Assembly (NCBI RefSeq): GCF_900129505.1 | Contig: NZ_LT670818.1 | Location: 3,038,001-3,102,000 of the forward strand | Origin: Bradyrhizobium erythrophlei | GTDB lineage: Bacteria > Pseudomonadota > Alphaproteobacteria > Rhizobiales > Xanthobacteraceae | Direction: 5' to 3' | Length of the DNA: 64,000 nt | Shown: in pieces, positions 29,935 to 39,552 of the stretch | Numbering within the stretch: position 1 is the first letter of the stretch | Layout of the letters: each line of letters begins with the position of its first letter | Position numbers and translations under genes: made by a program | The notes under the pieces: model-generated | Told to the model about the DNA's origin: nothing | The model's database searches: none | Seen by the model: the letters and a program-made list of their open reading frames with translations, nothing else

Positions 29935-31470
29935 ATGAATGTCGGGGCGTTCAGGGATTGGCTTGCGATTGTCGGCGCCTTGGCTCTGCTCGCGGGTTGC
30001 ACCGTGGGCCCGGATTTCGTCCAGCCGAATTCCCATCTGCCGGAGCAGTCGTTCCTTGGCGACAACGGGACGCCAGCGGCCATGGCACATGTGCCGGCGC
30101 CGACGGATCCTGTCTGGTGGAACGTGTTCCACGATCCCGTGCTCACCAATCTCGAGCGGCGCGTGGCGGAGGCCAATCTCGACGTCCGCACCGCGACGGT
30201 GCGCCTCGCCGAAAGCCGTTTTCAACGCGGCGTCGCGGCCGCCGCCGAATTCCCCTCGCTCAACACCGACGACAAATATACCCGCGAGCAATACAGCAAG
30301 AACGGCATCGTCAGCCTGTTGAGCGGGTTGCTCGGGCCGTCGGCCGGCGGCGGCGTCGCGCCCGGGCCGCTCAACGAGTACTATGCCGGCTTCGATGCGT
30401 CATGGGAGCTCGATCTCTGGGGCCGGGTGCGCAGGGGGGTCGAGTCGGCGGACGCCCAGGTCGATCAGGCGGCGGACCAGCGCCGCGATGCGCTGGTCTC
30501 GAGCCTGGCGGAACTTGCCAGGGACTATCTGCAGCTGCGCGGCGTGCAGACGCAGATCGGAATCGCCAACGACAATCTGAAGGTCGATCGCGATATCCTG
30601 CAGCTCGTGCAGGATCGCCAGCAGCATGGATTGCAGAACGGCCTCGATGTCGAGAATGCCGCGGCCCAGGTCGAATCAATCCGCGCCCAGATTCCGCAGC
30701 TGCAGCAGCAGGAATCGCAGTACATCAATGCGCTCAGCCTGCTGCTGGATCAGCCGCCGGGCGCGCTCAAGTCCGAGCTTGGCGTGCGGACGTCGGTGCG
30801 GATCGGGCCGCCGCGAATCCCGCTCGGCATTCCCTCCGAACTCGCACGCCGGCGTCCCGACATCCGTGCCGCCGAGGATCAGCTGCATGCCGCGACCGCC
30901 AACATCGGCGTCGCCGTCGGCGACTTCTATCCGAAAGTGCAGTTGAACGGCACCGTCGGTTTCGACTCGCTCGACATCAAGCATCTGTTCGATGCGAGCT
31001 CGCTGCAATACATGGTCGGGCCCGAGGTCACGCTGCCGATTTTCGCGGGCGGCCGGCTGCGTTCGACGCTGGCGCTGCGCGAAGCACAACAGCAGGAAGC
31101 GGCCATCACCTATCGCAAGACCGTGCTGCAGGCCTGGCACGACGTCGTCAACGCGCTGGTCGCCCACCGCCTCGAACTGAACCGCCGCGCACGGCTGCGG
31201 GCGCAGGCCGATCACGCAGGGGCTGCGCTCGATCTGGCACGCGCGCGTTACAAGGACGGTGTCAGCGAGTTTCTCAACGTGCTCGACGCCGAACGCTCGC
31301 TGCTGCAGGCCGAGCAGCAATATGCCGCCAGCACCACCAGCGTCTCGCTCGATTTGGTGCAACTGTTCAAGGCGCTCGGCGGCGGCTGGGAAACGCAGTT
31401 TCCCGACGTGCCCTCCGAAACCGCGGCGGTTCCCGTTCCCGTCGACCTTGTTGATCGCGCTATCCGTTAA
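29935..31470 (+). CDS. NodT-family outer-membrane efflux lipoprotein
   Basis: 511 aa. The signal peptide ends in the lipobox LLAGC followed by TVGPDFVQP, the standard start of OprM/NodT lipoproteins. Two OEP repeats are visible, each with long helices (for example VTLPIFAGGRLRSTLALREAQQQEAAITYRKTVLQAW). It starts directly after the MFS stop codon, completing an EmrAB-TolC type system. Confidence 0.95.
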   Translation: MNVGAFRDWLAIVGALALLAGCTVGPDFVQPNSHLPEQSFLGDNGTPAAMAHVPAPTDPVWWNVFHDPVLTNLERRVAEANLDVRTATVRLAESRFQRGVAAAAEFPSLNTDDKYTREQYSKNGIVSLLSGLLGPSAGGGVAPGPLNEYYAGFDASWELDLWGRVRRGVESADAQVDQAADQRRDALVSSLAELARDYLQLRGVQTQIGIANDNLKVDRDILQLVQDRQQHGLQNGLDVENAAAQVESIRAQIPQLQQQESQYINALSLLLDQPPGALKSELGVRTSVRIGPPRIPLGIPSELARRRPDIRAAEDQLHAATANIGVAVGDFYPKVQLNGTVGFDSLDIKHLFDASSLQYMVGPEVTLPIFAGGRLRSTLALREAQQQEAAITYRKTVLQAWHDVVNALVAHRLELNRRARLRAQADHAGAALDLARARYKDGVSEFLNVLDAERSLLQAEQQYAASTTSVSLDLVQLFKALGGGWETQFPDVPSETAAVPVPVDLVDRAIR

Positions 31471-31550
31471 CGCGCCGCGTGCTGTCGCGCCGATGGATTT
31501 CGCCGGCGAGCCGGCCCGTGCGTTCATCGGCAAGTAGGAATGACGCGCCG

Positions 31551-32717
31551 CTAGAGTCTGTCGACCGCCTTGAAGGTGCCGTCCGCCTGGATGACGGTCA
31601 GAAAGACCTTGGGCGGCAGGTCCTGTGTCTTCGGCCCGAACGTCATGACGTCGCCGCTGATATCGAAGCGGCCGACATCATTGATGAGCCGCAGCATTTC
31701 CGCGCGGGTCGGATTCGGGCCGGCCATTTCCAGCGCCGCCGCCACCAGGCGGCCGGAAAGATATCCTTCCAGCGAGACGAAGTCCGGCTTGAGATTTGGA
31801 TCGAGCGCCTTCTCGGCGGCCTGGTAGTCGGCGACGACTTTCACCGAGGCATCCCATGGAAACGGCACGACCTGGGAGACGATAACCCCCTTGCCCTCGG
31901 GGCCGAGCTCTTTCGCCAGCGAACTGGCGCCGACGAAGCTGATATTGACGAAGATCGGATCGAAGCCGCTCTTGTGCGCGAGCTTGATGAATTCCGCGCA
32001 TGGTCCATAGGTGCCGACCATGACCACGGCTTCCGGTTCGGTGCGCTTGAGGGTCCGCAGCGCCGAGCCGACCGCTCTGGTATTGCGCTCGAAAGTGCCT
32101 TCGGCGGTCAGCTCCATGTGGCGTTTGTCCAGCGCCGCCTTGACGCCGGCCAGGCCGTCGCGGCCGAACGCATCGTCCTGGTAGAAGATGGCGATGCTCC
32201 GGACGTGCAGATCCTCGGTCAGGTGCTTGATCCACGCCTCGGCCTCGGCGGCGTAGCTGGCGCGGATGTTGACGACGTTGTGGAGGTCCGGGGTGCGCAG
32301 GAACGCCGCGCCGCTGAAGGGGCCGATGAACGGCACACCCTTGGCTTGCGCGATTGGAACAGTCGCCGCCGTGGTCGGCGTACCGACCGCGCCGATCAGC
32401 GCGAATACCTTGTCCCGCTCGATCAGCTCAGTGGTCTGCGCCATCGAGCGGTCCGGATCGTAGCCGTCGTCCCGGCTGATCAGCTCGAGCTTGCGGCCGT
32501 GCACGCCACCCCTGGCGTTGATCTCGGCGAAGGCGGCGAGAATGCCTTGCCGCATGCCCTGACCGAGCGCCGAGGAGGGACCGGCGAGCGCGGCCGCCTG
32601 GCCGAGCAGGATGCGATTCTCGCTCACGCCGGTCTCATCGGCTTTGGCGTCAGGCGAAACCGCGACCGCGAGCAGCAGTGTCAGTCCGGCGGCAATCGTC
32701 AGTCGTTGTCCGGGCAT
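31551..32717 (-). CDS. ABC transporter substrate-binding protein, branched-chain amino-acid type
   Basis: 388 aa of the type-1 periplasmic binding fold. The signal peptide is LTIAAGLTLLLAVAVSPDAKA; the mature part includes GVSENRILLGQAAALAGPSSALG, GVPFIGPFSGAAFLR and RSIAIFYQDDAFGRDGL, which match LivK/amide-binding relatives. No permease or ATPase genes are adjacent, so it is an orphan receptor. The ligand is unknown. Confidence 0.92.
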   Translation of the reverse strand: MPGQRLTIAAGLTLLLAVAVSPDAKADETGVSENRILLGQAAALAGPSSALGQGMRQGILAAFAEINARGGVHGRKLELISRDDGYDPDRSMAQTTELIERDKVFALIGAVGTPTTAATVPIAQAKGVPFIGPFSGAAFLRTPDLHNVVNIRASYAAEAEAWIKHLTEDLHVRSIAIFYQDDAFGRDGLAGVKAALDKRHMELTAEGTFERNTRAVGSALRTLKRTEPEAVVMVGTYGPCAEFIKLAHKSGFDPIFVNISFVGASSLAKELGPEGKGVIVSQVVPFPWDASVKVVADYQAAEKALDPNLKPDFVSLEGYLSGRLVAAALEMAGPNPTRAEMLRLINDVGRFDISGDVMTFGPKTQDLPPKVFLTVIQADGTFKAVDRL

Positions 32718-32948
32718 GGTGGCATTCCGCGCAGGATGAAGACGGCATCGCCGTCAGAAAAAACATAACGGCGGTGACGTGAAAGGCGCCTTAATCGATG
32801 GGCAAATGTTCGAGGTACCCGGCTGGGCCGGTTAACGACATGTAAATCATAACGCGCGGCAGGCGCCGCGCTGGGCACTCGTCGTAACCCCCGCGCGCAT
32901 ATTTTTAATTCAATATCCCGTCATGCGTTTGGATCCGGAAATTCCCGG

Positions 32949-35429
32949 ATGGAGAGCCGCGCAGTCGGACGAAAGCCGTTGATGGACGATCGCAACCAGT
33001 CTCGTGAAACAGTGGGAGACGCCCCTTCGGCGCTTCGAAGACCCGCGTCCTGGCTGTGGCTGCTTTTGCCGACGCTGGTCGCCGGCGGAGTCGGGCTCAT
33101 GCTGTCGCTGATCGCGGCCTTTGCAGTCGGACGCTGGGAGGCGCGCGTCACCCGGGTCGAATTCGAGGGCCTCGCCTCGACCGAGTTGATCGTGCTGCAG
33201 AACGGGATCAACGAATATCTCAGCCGGCTGGTCGCGCTGCGCACCTTGTTCGAATCCGCCAACGAGGAAATCACCCGCAGCGAATTCGAGGTTTTCAGCG
33301 GCCGCCTGCTCGAGAACCACCCGGGACTGCTTCGCGTCGGTTGGCTGCCGAAGGTCTACGCCAGGGAGCGCGCCGACTACGAGGCCGCGGCGGTCAACGA
33401 TGGCCTCGCCGGCTATCGGATCAAATCCTTCACCGAGGACGGTGCCGTTTCGCTGGCCCCACCGGCGAATCAATATTTCCCGGTCTACTTTTCCACCGAG
33501 CCGAAAACCGCTGCCGTTTATGGGCTGGACTATTCGACCGATCCGATGCGGTGGGCGACGCTGGAGCGTTCGCGGGACGATGACTCGATCGCGGCACTGC
33601 CCACCAGACTGGTTTACGATCAGAAAGGCGGTACTCACGGGGTACTCGTCAGCGTGCCGGTGTATGTGAAGGGCACGTCGCGGACGACGATTCCCGATCG
33701 CCGCCGCAATCTGAACGGCTTTGTTGTTGGGATATTCGATCTGGAGCGACTGCTGCAATCGATCCGAACCGCGACGGCGGCATCATCCGCCATTGCCGTC
33801 AACGCCTACCCGCCGGATCTGGGCCGAAGCACCGGTCCGCAATATCGCAGCGTTGCCGATTTCTCGTCCGTGCCGGAAACGTCGGAATCGATCAAAGCCC
33901 TTGCTACCGGGGTGCCCTGGTCGGGCGTGCTCAGGATCGGCGATGCCAACTGGAAAGTGCTGGCCGTTCCGACCCCGGGAGGCCGGCTCACCGCGCGCTA
34001 CGACCGCGGCCTGATCGTGCTGGCCGCCGGCTTGATCATCACCGTCTTCGTGGTGGTCTATCTCGTTCTCGCCAGCCGCAACGCGCGCCAGATCGAACTC
34101 GCCAACCAGCGCGTGCTCGATCTTGCCCGGATCGACCCTCTGACCGGCCTGCCCAACCGGGCGGTGTTTCTCGAACAATTGGAGGCGGCCGTCTATGCGC
34201 GCGTGCGCGGGCGCGGCGAGACGTTTTCGGTCCTGATGCTCGATCTCGACCGTTTCAAGAACGTCAACGATTCGCTGGGCCACGCCGCCGGCGACACCCT
34301 GCTGCGGGAGGTGGCGAGCCGCCTGCGATCGGCGCTGCGCAGCTCCGACCTGCTGGCGCGGCTCGGCGGCGACGAATTTGCCATCATTCAGTCGGCCTGC
34401 GACAACCAGCGGCAGGGTTCCATCGATCTGGCGGCGCGGATCTGCAAGTCGATCGCCGAACCGTTCCTGTTGCCGGGCCGTCAGGTCGAGGTCGGCACCA
34501 GTATCGGCATCGCGATGGTGCCGGAGCACGGCAGCGAGCGCGAGCAACTGCTGAAAAAGGCCGACCTCGCGCTGTACCGGTCGAAATCGGCCGGCCGCAA
34601 CTGCTTCACGGTTTACGACGACGCCATGTCGGCCGAACTCGAGGCGCGCAACACGCTCGAGGGCGATTTGCGCGACGCCATCGCGCGTTGCCAGTTCGAG
34701 GTGCATTATCAGCCGTTCTTCGACGTCCAAAGCGGCCGCCGGCAGGGTTTCGAGGCGCTGGTGCGCTGGCGTCATCCGGTCCGGGGGCTGGTACCGCCCG
34801 ACCAGTTCATCCCGCTCGCGGAGGAGACGGGGTTGATCGTGCCGCTCGGCGAATGGGTGCTGCGGCGCGCCTGCGACGACGCGACATCGTGGCCCGACGG
34901 CACAAGGATCGCCGTCAACCTGTCGCCGGTGCAGTTCAAGCAGGCCGATCTGTTCGAGATCATCCAGTCGGCGCTGGCGAATTCCGGATTGCCGCCCGAT
35001 CGGCTTGAAATCGAGATCACCGAATCCGTGCTGCTGGAACGCGCCGCCGAAAACCATGCCTTCATGGAGAAGCTCAAAGGCATCGGGATCTCGCTGGCGC
35101 TCGACGATTTCGGTACCGGCTATTCGTCGCTGAGCTGCCTGACGGCGTTTCCGTTCGACAAGATCAAGATCGACAAGTCGTTCATCTCCAGCCTGACCAG
35201 CCTGACCAGTCAGTACAAGAGTTCGGCGATCGTCGCCTCGGTGGTGACGCTCGCATCGGGCCTCGACATCTCGGTGACCGCCGAAGGCGTCGAGACGCCG
35301 GAGCAATTCGAGCGGCTGAAGACGCTCGGCGTGAATTTTACGCAAGGCTATCTGCTCGGTCGTCCGATGCCGATGGCCGAGCTCGAAAGCCAGCCGCAGT
35401 CGTACCGCTCGCGCCAGGACGCGGCGTAG
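32949..35429 (+). CDS. CHASE-GGDEF-EAL cyclic-di-GMP protein
   Basis: 826 aa. Two membrane helices (about 35-60 and 355-375) flank a periplasmic CHASE sensor. The GGDEF domain has an intact GGDEF at about 472-476, and the EAL domain has FEALVRW, NLSPVQF, EITESVLL, LDDFGTGYSS, KIDKSF and TAEGVE, so both synthesis and hydrolysis of c-di-GMP look possible. An alternative ATG at 32982 would shorten it by 11 residues. Confidence 0.95.
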   Translation: MESRAVGRKPLMDDRNQSRETVGDAPSALRRPASWLWLLLPTLVAGGVGLMLSLIAAFAVGRWEARVTRVEFEGLASTELIVLQNGINEYLSRLVALRTLFESANEEITRSEFEVFSGRLLENHPGLLRVGWLPKVYARERADYEAAAVNDGLAGYRIKSFTEDGAVSLAPPANQYFPVYFSTEPKTAAVYGLDYSTDPMRWATLERSRDDDSIAALPTRLVYDQKGGTHGVLVSVPVYVKGTSRTTIPDRRRNLNGFVVGIFDLERLLQSIRTATAASSAIAVNAYPPDLGRSTGPQYRSVADFSSVPETSESIKALATGVPWSGVLRIGDANWKVLAVPTPGGRLTARYDRGLIVLAAGLIITVFVVVYLVLASRNARQIELANQRVLDLARIDPLTGLPNRAVFLEQLEAAVYARVRGRGETFSVLMLDLDRFKNVNDSLGHAAGDTLLREVASRLRSALRSSDLLARLGGDEFAIIQSACDNQRQGSIDLAARICKSIAEPFLLPGRQVEVGTSIGIAMVPEHGSEREQLLKKADLALYRSKSAGRNCFTVYDDAMSAELEARNTLEGDLRDAIARCQFEVHYQPFFDVQSGRRQGFEALVRWRHPVRGLVPPDQFIPLAEETGLIVPLGEWVLRRACDDATSWPDGTRIAVNLSPVQFKQADLFEIIQSALANSGLPPDRLEIEITESVLLERAAENHAFMEKLKGIGISLALDDFGTGYSSLSCLTAFPFDKIKIDKSFISSLTSLTSQYKSSAIVASVVTLASGLDISVTAEGVETPEQFERLKTLGVNFTQGYLLGRPMPMAELESQPQSYRSRQDAA

Positions 35430-35562
35430 CGCTGCCAGCAGGAAGTTCGTCATGCCGAACTGACGCTTGGATGTCCCCTGTTGCACTCGCTGTATTACGC
35501 TAAAGAAGAATTTAATGGTGCCGGTGCGGTTGTCTCTTATCTAATCTCTAAAGGAGAAAACC

Positions 35563-35799
35563 ATGAAAGTTACAACGATCGCCCTAGCAATCGCATTCGC
35601 TCTCCCGAGCACGTTGGCGCTCGCACGAGGTGGAATGCAGGTTGGAAGCCACGCCACGCGCCTTTTCGCAAACCCTGTCGGAACGGGACGTATCGCGAGA
35701 GAACCCAGAAATATTTCGGGGAATACGCTTGCTCCCATCGCGCATGACCCAAGCGGATCGACACTGACCGGGACAGCTATGAACCGGACCGGCGGATAA
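35563..35799 (+). CDS. Small exported protein of unknown function
   Basis: 78 aa, with a strong ribosome site (AAAGGAGAAAACC) before ATG. The signal peptide MKVTTIALAIAFALPSTLALA is followed by a Gly/Thr-rich mature chain (RGGMQVGSHATRLF ... GTAMNRTGG). No known domain. Small exported proteins of this type are frequent in Bradyrhizobium. Confidence 0.72.
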   Translation: MKVTTIALAIAFALPSTLALARGGMQVGSHATRLFANPVGTGRIAREPRNISGNTLAPIAHDPSGSTLTGTAMNRTGG

Positions 35800-36036
35800 A
35801 GAAAAGCCCCGCACGGAAGGGACTGCCTGGGCCGTTTTCCTGGCAAACGTTGAATGGCAAACTAGCCCTTGATCATGCCTCGCCGCATAGCGGATCTGGA
35901 TTACAGGCGTCCCGACGCGGTCATTTTTCGCGTGGGCGACATTCGAAATGAAACGGGCCGCGAACTGAGGTGACCCTTGTCGCGCTGCGCGATATGTGCC
36001 GTCCCCGCCGCCTGCGTCGGCAGGGACTGCGCGACC

Positions 36037-36336
36037 TTACCAACGACGATGCTGGCCGCGATGCCAATGATGGAAATATCGGGGTCCGCCGTATCGATAG
36101 CCGTAATCTGCAGGTGCAAAGTAAAAGTAGATGCTAGTGCCTCCGCAATCCCGAGGGTAACCGTAACGATATGCCACGTAGGCGTAGGGTGGCGCGTACC
36201 CAGGGTAGGACCCGTCGCTGGGGTCACATCCATAGGGGGTGGAAGCTAATCGTCCGGCTTGGGCCGGCACGGGTGCGGCAATTCCTGACACCGCCAGCGC
36301 ACCTGTGATCGCCAAAACAATCGCTATTCCTCTCAC
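36037..36336 (-). CDS. Small exported Tyr/Gly/His-rich protein
   Basis: 99 aa from GTG at 36336, chosen because a perfect AGGAGG lies 8 bases upstream. The signal is VRGIAIVLAITGALAVSGIA with cleavage near APVPAQA. The mature chain is rich in Tyr, Gly, Pro and His, with two Cys and a basic His-rich end (YFHHWHRGQHRRW). Function unknown; it may be a cell-surface or metal-binding protein. Confidence 0.7.
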   Translation of the reverse strand: MRGIAIVLAITGALAVSGIAAPVPAQAGRLASTPYGCDPSDGSYPGYAPPYAYVAYRYGYPRDCGGTSIYFYFAPADYGYRYGGPRYFHHWHRGQHRRW

Positions 36337-36538
36337 GACACTGTCCTCCTCTTGGTGGCGGTGTGGCGCATTGACAGCGAATATCGAAGCTTGTTGCTTC
36401 GAACGCTGCCTGTTCGTCCAACTCACGCGCAACCTAATTCTTCACGGAAAGGAGGCAACTTTGTTCGTCCACGCGGCAAAGTCGGTTCCCAATTCCGGCC
36501 TTTTGCTCACGTCAAAATAGCCGCCGTGAGCGGTGCGG

Positions 36539-36577
36539 TTTGAATCAAAACTTTGAATCAAAACTTTGAATCAAAAC
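36539..36577. repeat. Tandem 13-base repeat, three copies
   Basis: TTTGAATCAAAAC is repeated exactly three times (36539-36551, 36552-36564, 36565-36577). It lies about 70 bases before the start of a small gene and could be a regulator-binding array or a replication-slippage tract. Confidence 0.9.
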
Positions 36578-36648
36578 AATGTGTGCAAGCTGTCATGCCA
36601 CCGACTCACTCGACGGCTACACGGCAGTCTGCTGACAGGAGATTCCCC

Positions 36649-36882
36649 GTGCGGATTTCACCATCGCCCAAATTGTCACCGTCCCAGTTTGAGCCGGAAC
36701 TGGTTTGGACAATGCGGTCCGTTCTCGACGAGGCTGTTAATCAGATTGTTTCCGAAAACCGGACACCCGCGACAAAAGCGAAGATGGCGGAACGAATTCT
36801 GCGAGCCGCAGCAGAAGGAGTCACGGACCCAGCGAGGCTGACTGCAATCGCGATTGAGGATGGTATGCAGCCAGCGGACTAG
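36649..36882 (+). CDS. Small conserved-looking protein
   Basis: 77 aa from GTG at 36649, picked because AGGAG lies 7 bases upstream. A predicted helical protein (ELVWTMRSVLDEAVNQIVSENRTPATKAKMAERILRAAAEGV) without membrane segments or known motifs. An alternative ATG at 36595 would add 18 residues. Function unknown. It is the last gene before the island's attachment site. Confidence 0.6.
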   Translation: MRISPSPKLSPSQFEPELVWTMRSVLDEAVNQIVSENRTPATKAKMAERILRAAAEGVTDPARLTAIAIEDGMQPAD

Positions 36883-37266
36883 GCGCACCGTGAGCCGCCA
36901 AAATCAAATTAGGCAACCAGAAAACGCGTAAGAACACCTCGCGAACCGACAGCACGGAAGTGCACGCCGTTTCGTGCTTTGTTCTGCGTGCAGGTGCCAA
37001 AGATCGCCGGGCAGCGTTGCCCCTGACTCGCGACAAGCGTTGATTATATTGAAAAAACTGGTGCTGCCAGACAGGATTGAACTGTCGACCTCTCCATTAC
37101 CAACGGCTTGGCCCGGGGTAAAGTGGCGTAAACACTCGGTAACTGGTAGCAACAGAAATGCCGATAAACATTGAGTTTCCCTGCGATTGGCGTAATGTGG
37201 GGCAATTGGGGGCAGCACATAGCAACCCCGCTTCTGCTGCCCCAGCGCTGCCCCAAGGAGGCTCCC
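36883..37266. other. Intergenic region holding the island attachment site
   Basis: 384 bases without a convincing gene. The tRNA-Thr fragment lies at 37059-37103. The part to its left is core chromosome, the part to its right is the start of the island. Confidence 0.6.
37059..37103 (-). repeat. attL: 3' half of a tRNA-Thr(GGT) gene
   Basis: Read on the minus strand this 45-base segment runs from the anticodon loop TTGGTAA through the stem 3' strand TGGAG, the variable loop, the T-arm GACAG-TTCAATC-CTGTC, the acceptor strand TGGCAGC and ACCA. The bases before it (CCG) break the anticodon stem, so only the 3' half is present. This is the pattern left by integration into a tRNA 3' end. The intact gene should lie at the far right end of the island, outside this window. 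Confidence 0.85.
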
Positions 37267-37473
37267 ATGCCAAGAAAAACCGCTTATCGCGTCAAGCTAC
37301 GCCAGCCGGAAACAGGCAAGGAACATGACCGGCCGATCTTCGCCCAAGATGAAGCGACCGCCGGGGCGCGCGCTGTTGTGAGGGCGCGGATAGCCTTGGG
37401 CAAGACATTGGCCGAAGTGGAATATGGGCGGTTCGAAGTGCTGTCCTGTGCTCCCGCAGGGAGGCTCCCATGA
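37267..37473 (+). CDS. Small protein encoded just before the integrase
   Basis: 68 aa, basic, starting MPRKTAYRVKLRQPETGKEHD, with AGGAGG 6 bases before ATG. Its stop overlaps the integrase ATG by four bases, so the two are coupled. It could be an excisionase-like or control protein, but no HTH is evident and the function is unknown. The sequence GGAGGCTCCCATG appears at both this start and the integrase start. Confidence 0.6.
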   Translation: MPRKTAYRVKLRQPETGKEHDRPIFAQDEATAGARAVVRARIALGKTLAEVEYGRFEVLSCAPAGRLP

Positions 37474-38930
37474 CCGACCTGATCGCCACCACTGAGAACC
37501 CGACGGACCTCAGTGCTGCCAAGGCTCCCGCGGAAAAGCGATCCAACAAGCTCAAGATTCCCAAGAAAATCCTGGCCGATAAGACCATCAAAAAACTGCT
37601 CAAGAACAAGACCCGGGCGCAACCCGGCAAGCGCTATACGATTTGGGATGCGGGATTGCCCGGCTTCGGAGTCCGCGTGACCGACAACCATCTGTCCTAC
37701 ATTTTTGCTGGACGGTTTCCCGGCTCCAATCACTGGACCCGCCGTGAAATCGGAGCCGTTGATGCGATGGACCTTGCCGCTGCCCACGCCATCGCCCGCG
37801 ACTGGATTGAGATAGGCAAGCAGGGCAAGGACCCCAAGGCCGAGATGGAACGGCGGGAGAAGGAAGAAGCTCGAAAAAAAGATCACACCTTCGGGTCGGT
37901 GGTCGAAGCCTATATCGACGAACGGGTGATCGGCCCCAATCCGGAGCGTCCGATCATGCGGAAATGGAATTATGTCTCGCGAGTTCTCCGCGATCCCTTT
38001 GCCAAGACGTTTAAAGAACGCCCGATTGGTACCATCGACCGCGCCGACATTCTTGCAATCATCAAAATGAAGAAAAAGCGGCACCCCGCCGAAGCGAGGA
38101 GTCAACTCGCTGTTGTCAAGTCGTTGTTCAATTGGGCGCTGGATCAGTCATTCGGTTTAGAACGGTCGGTGTGCTCCGATATCAAGCCGCGCGCCGTCAT
38201 TGGCGAGAAGAACTCGCGTGAGCGCGCCTTGAACGATGACGAAATAACAGCGCTGTGGCGCGCTGCCGATCAAACGCCTTATCCGGTCGGACCAATTTAT
38301 AAAATGCTTCTGCTCACCGGCTTACGCCGCAATGAAATGGTGAGAGCAAGCTGGAGCGAATTCGATCTGGCGAAGAAGCTATGGATCATCCCGGCGGCAA
38401 GGATGAAAGGCCGCAATGTCGGCAGCGACGGCAAACGGGCTCGTCCGCATCTGGTGCCGCTGACCGCGCCGATGCTGCAGATTCTCGACACCCTGCCGCG
38501 CTTCAAGCATGGCGATCTGCTGTTCTCGACCACCAAAGGCAAGAAGCCGCTATGGATGGGCTCCAAGGTCAAGGACGCCATCGACGTCAAGGTGCTGGAG
38601 CAGTTGCGGGCCATCGCGGCAGAACGCGGCAACGATCCGCAAAAAGTCGATTTGAAGGAGTGGGTCAATCACGATCTCCGCCGCACGATTCGCTCCAATC
38701 TGTCGGCGTTGAAGGTGGTGAAAGAGGAAGTCAGCGAAGCAATCCTTGCTCACGCGAAGATCGGCATTATCGGGACCTACAATATTTATGGATATGCCGA
38801 CGAGAAGCGCGAGGCTCTGGAATTATGGGGTGTCAGACTGCACGAGCTGGTGAATCCGCCACCGCAGCCGGAGCCGGAGCCGGTCGATAGCAATATCGTT
38901 CATCTGCCGCAGAAGGCAGCACGACAATGA
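37470..38930 (+). CDS. int: Site-specific tyrosine integrase (P4 type)
   Basis: 486 aa. An N-terminal arm-binding region typical of P4-like integrases (YTIWDAGLPGFGVRVTDNHLSYIF) is followed by a core-binding domain and the catalytic domain. Catalytic residues seen: R286 in LLTGLRRNEMVRASW, H401 and R404 in NHDLRRTIRSN, the His in ILAHAKIG, and the nucleophile Tyr at 437 or 440 in GTYNIYGY. Located 0.37 kb from the tRNA-Thr fragment and pointing into the island, as expected for the integration gene. Confidence 0.96.
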   Translation: MTDLIATTENPTDLSAAKAPAEKRSNKLKIPKKILADKTIKKLLKNKTRAQPGKRYTIWDAGLPGFGVRVTDNHLSYIFAGRFPGSNHWTRREIGAVDAMDLAAAHAIARDWIEIGKQGKDPKAEMERREKEEARKKDHTFGSVVEAYIDERVIGPNPERPIMRKWNYVSRVLRDPFAKTFKERPIGTIDRADILAIIKMKKKRHPAEARSQLAVVKSLFNWALDQSFGLERSVCSDIKPRAVIGEKNSRERALNDDEITALWRAADQTPYPVGPIYKMLLLTGLRRNEMVRASWSEFDLAKKLWIIPAARMKGRNVGSDGKRARPHLVPLTAPMLQILDTLPRFKHGDLLFSTTKGKKPLWMGSKVKDAIDVKVLEQLRAIAAERGNDPQKVDLKEWVNHDLRRTIRSNLSALKVVKEEVSEAILAHAKIGIIGTYNIYGYADEKREALELWGVRLHELVNPPPQPEPEPVDSNIVHLPQKAARQ

Positions 38931-39457
38931 CCCGCTCCCGTGAACACATCATTCAAGCCATCTGCGAGCAACTGGAGCCGTTGAAATCGAACGAGCGGCT
39001 GGGTGCGGCGGATGCGCGACCTTTCGTCAAGGCGGCCATCAGGGAGAAGCTGGAGCTGACGCCCAGGATAAGTACCGCAGTGATGCCGATCACCAATGCC
39101 AGCGCGATCAGCAAGGCCGCCAAATTATTCCGAGCCAAGTTTCAAAAAGACAAACTTGCCGAGCTGCTGAAAGAAACGTTTCCCGAGCAATTCAAGGCGC
39201 TCGACGAGCAATTCGAACAGCTTGAAAAAATCAAGGGACCGGACGTCAGGTTCGATACCTCGATATGGCTTACCGGCTTTATTGCTTGCAGTTTGATCAA
39301 GGAATTTTCACGGCTAGCGCCGACCGGCACCGAAGGTGGTCCGCTGCGCAGCATTGCCAGCCTGGTCCATGAATATCGAACTGGCGAACCGGAACACGAT
39401 CTCAAACGCGCCTGCTACAGGGCGCTTAAAGAGCGCGTTGTGCGCGGCGCTGACTAG
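38927..39457 (+). CDS. Unknown island protein coupled to the integrase
   Basis: 176 aa, ATG overlapping the integrase stop by four bases. Mostly helical and charged, no signal peptide; one short hydrophobic stretch (WLTGFIACSLIKEF). No family recognised. Its tight coupling with int suggests a role in mobility or control of excision, which is inference only. Confidence 0.65.
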   Translation: MTRSREHIIQAICEQLEPLKSNERLGAADARPFVKAAIREKLELTPRISTAVMPITNASAISKAAKLFRAKFQKDKLAELLKETFPEQFKALDEQFEQLEKIKGPDVRFDTSIWLTGFIACSLIKEFSRLAPTGTEGGPLRSIASLVHEYRTGEPEHDLKRACYRALKERVVRGAD

Positions 39458-39552
39458 GCTCAAGTCACGGCCCAAAACCGGGCCTGTCCTGTCCCTGACT
39501 CTGGGCGGGGTTGCGCTAATTTGGTCCCAGTTTACCAACTGGGCCGACGCAC

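Noticed and set aside
28584..31454. Plus-strand frame of 956 codons across emrB and the NodT gene
   Set aside because: Overlaps two certain genes in another frame and has no domain.
36539..36577. CRISPR repeat
   Set aside because: Direct tandem copies without spacers.
37059..37103. Calling a complete tRNA gene
   Set aside because: Only the 3' half is present; the D-arm and 5' acceptor strand do not follow.
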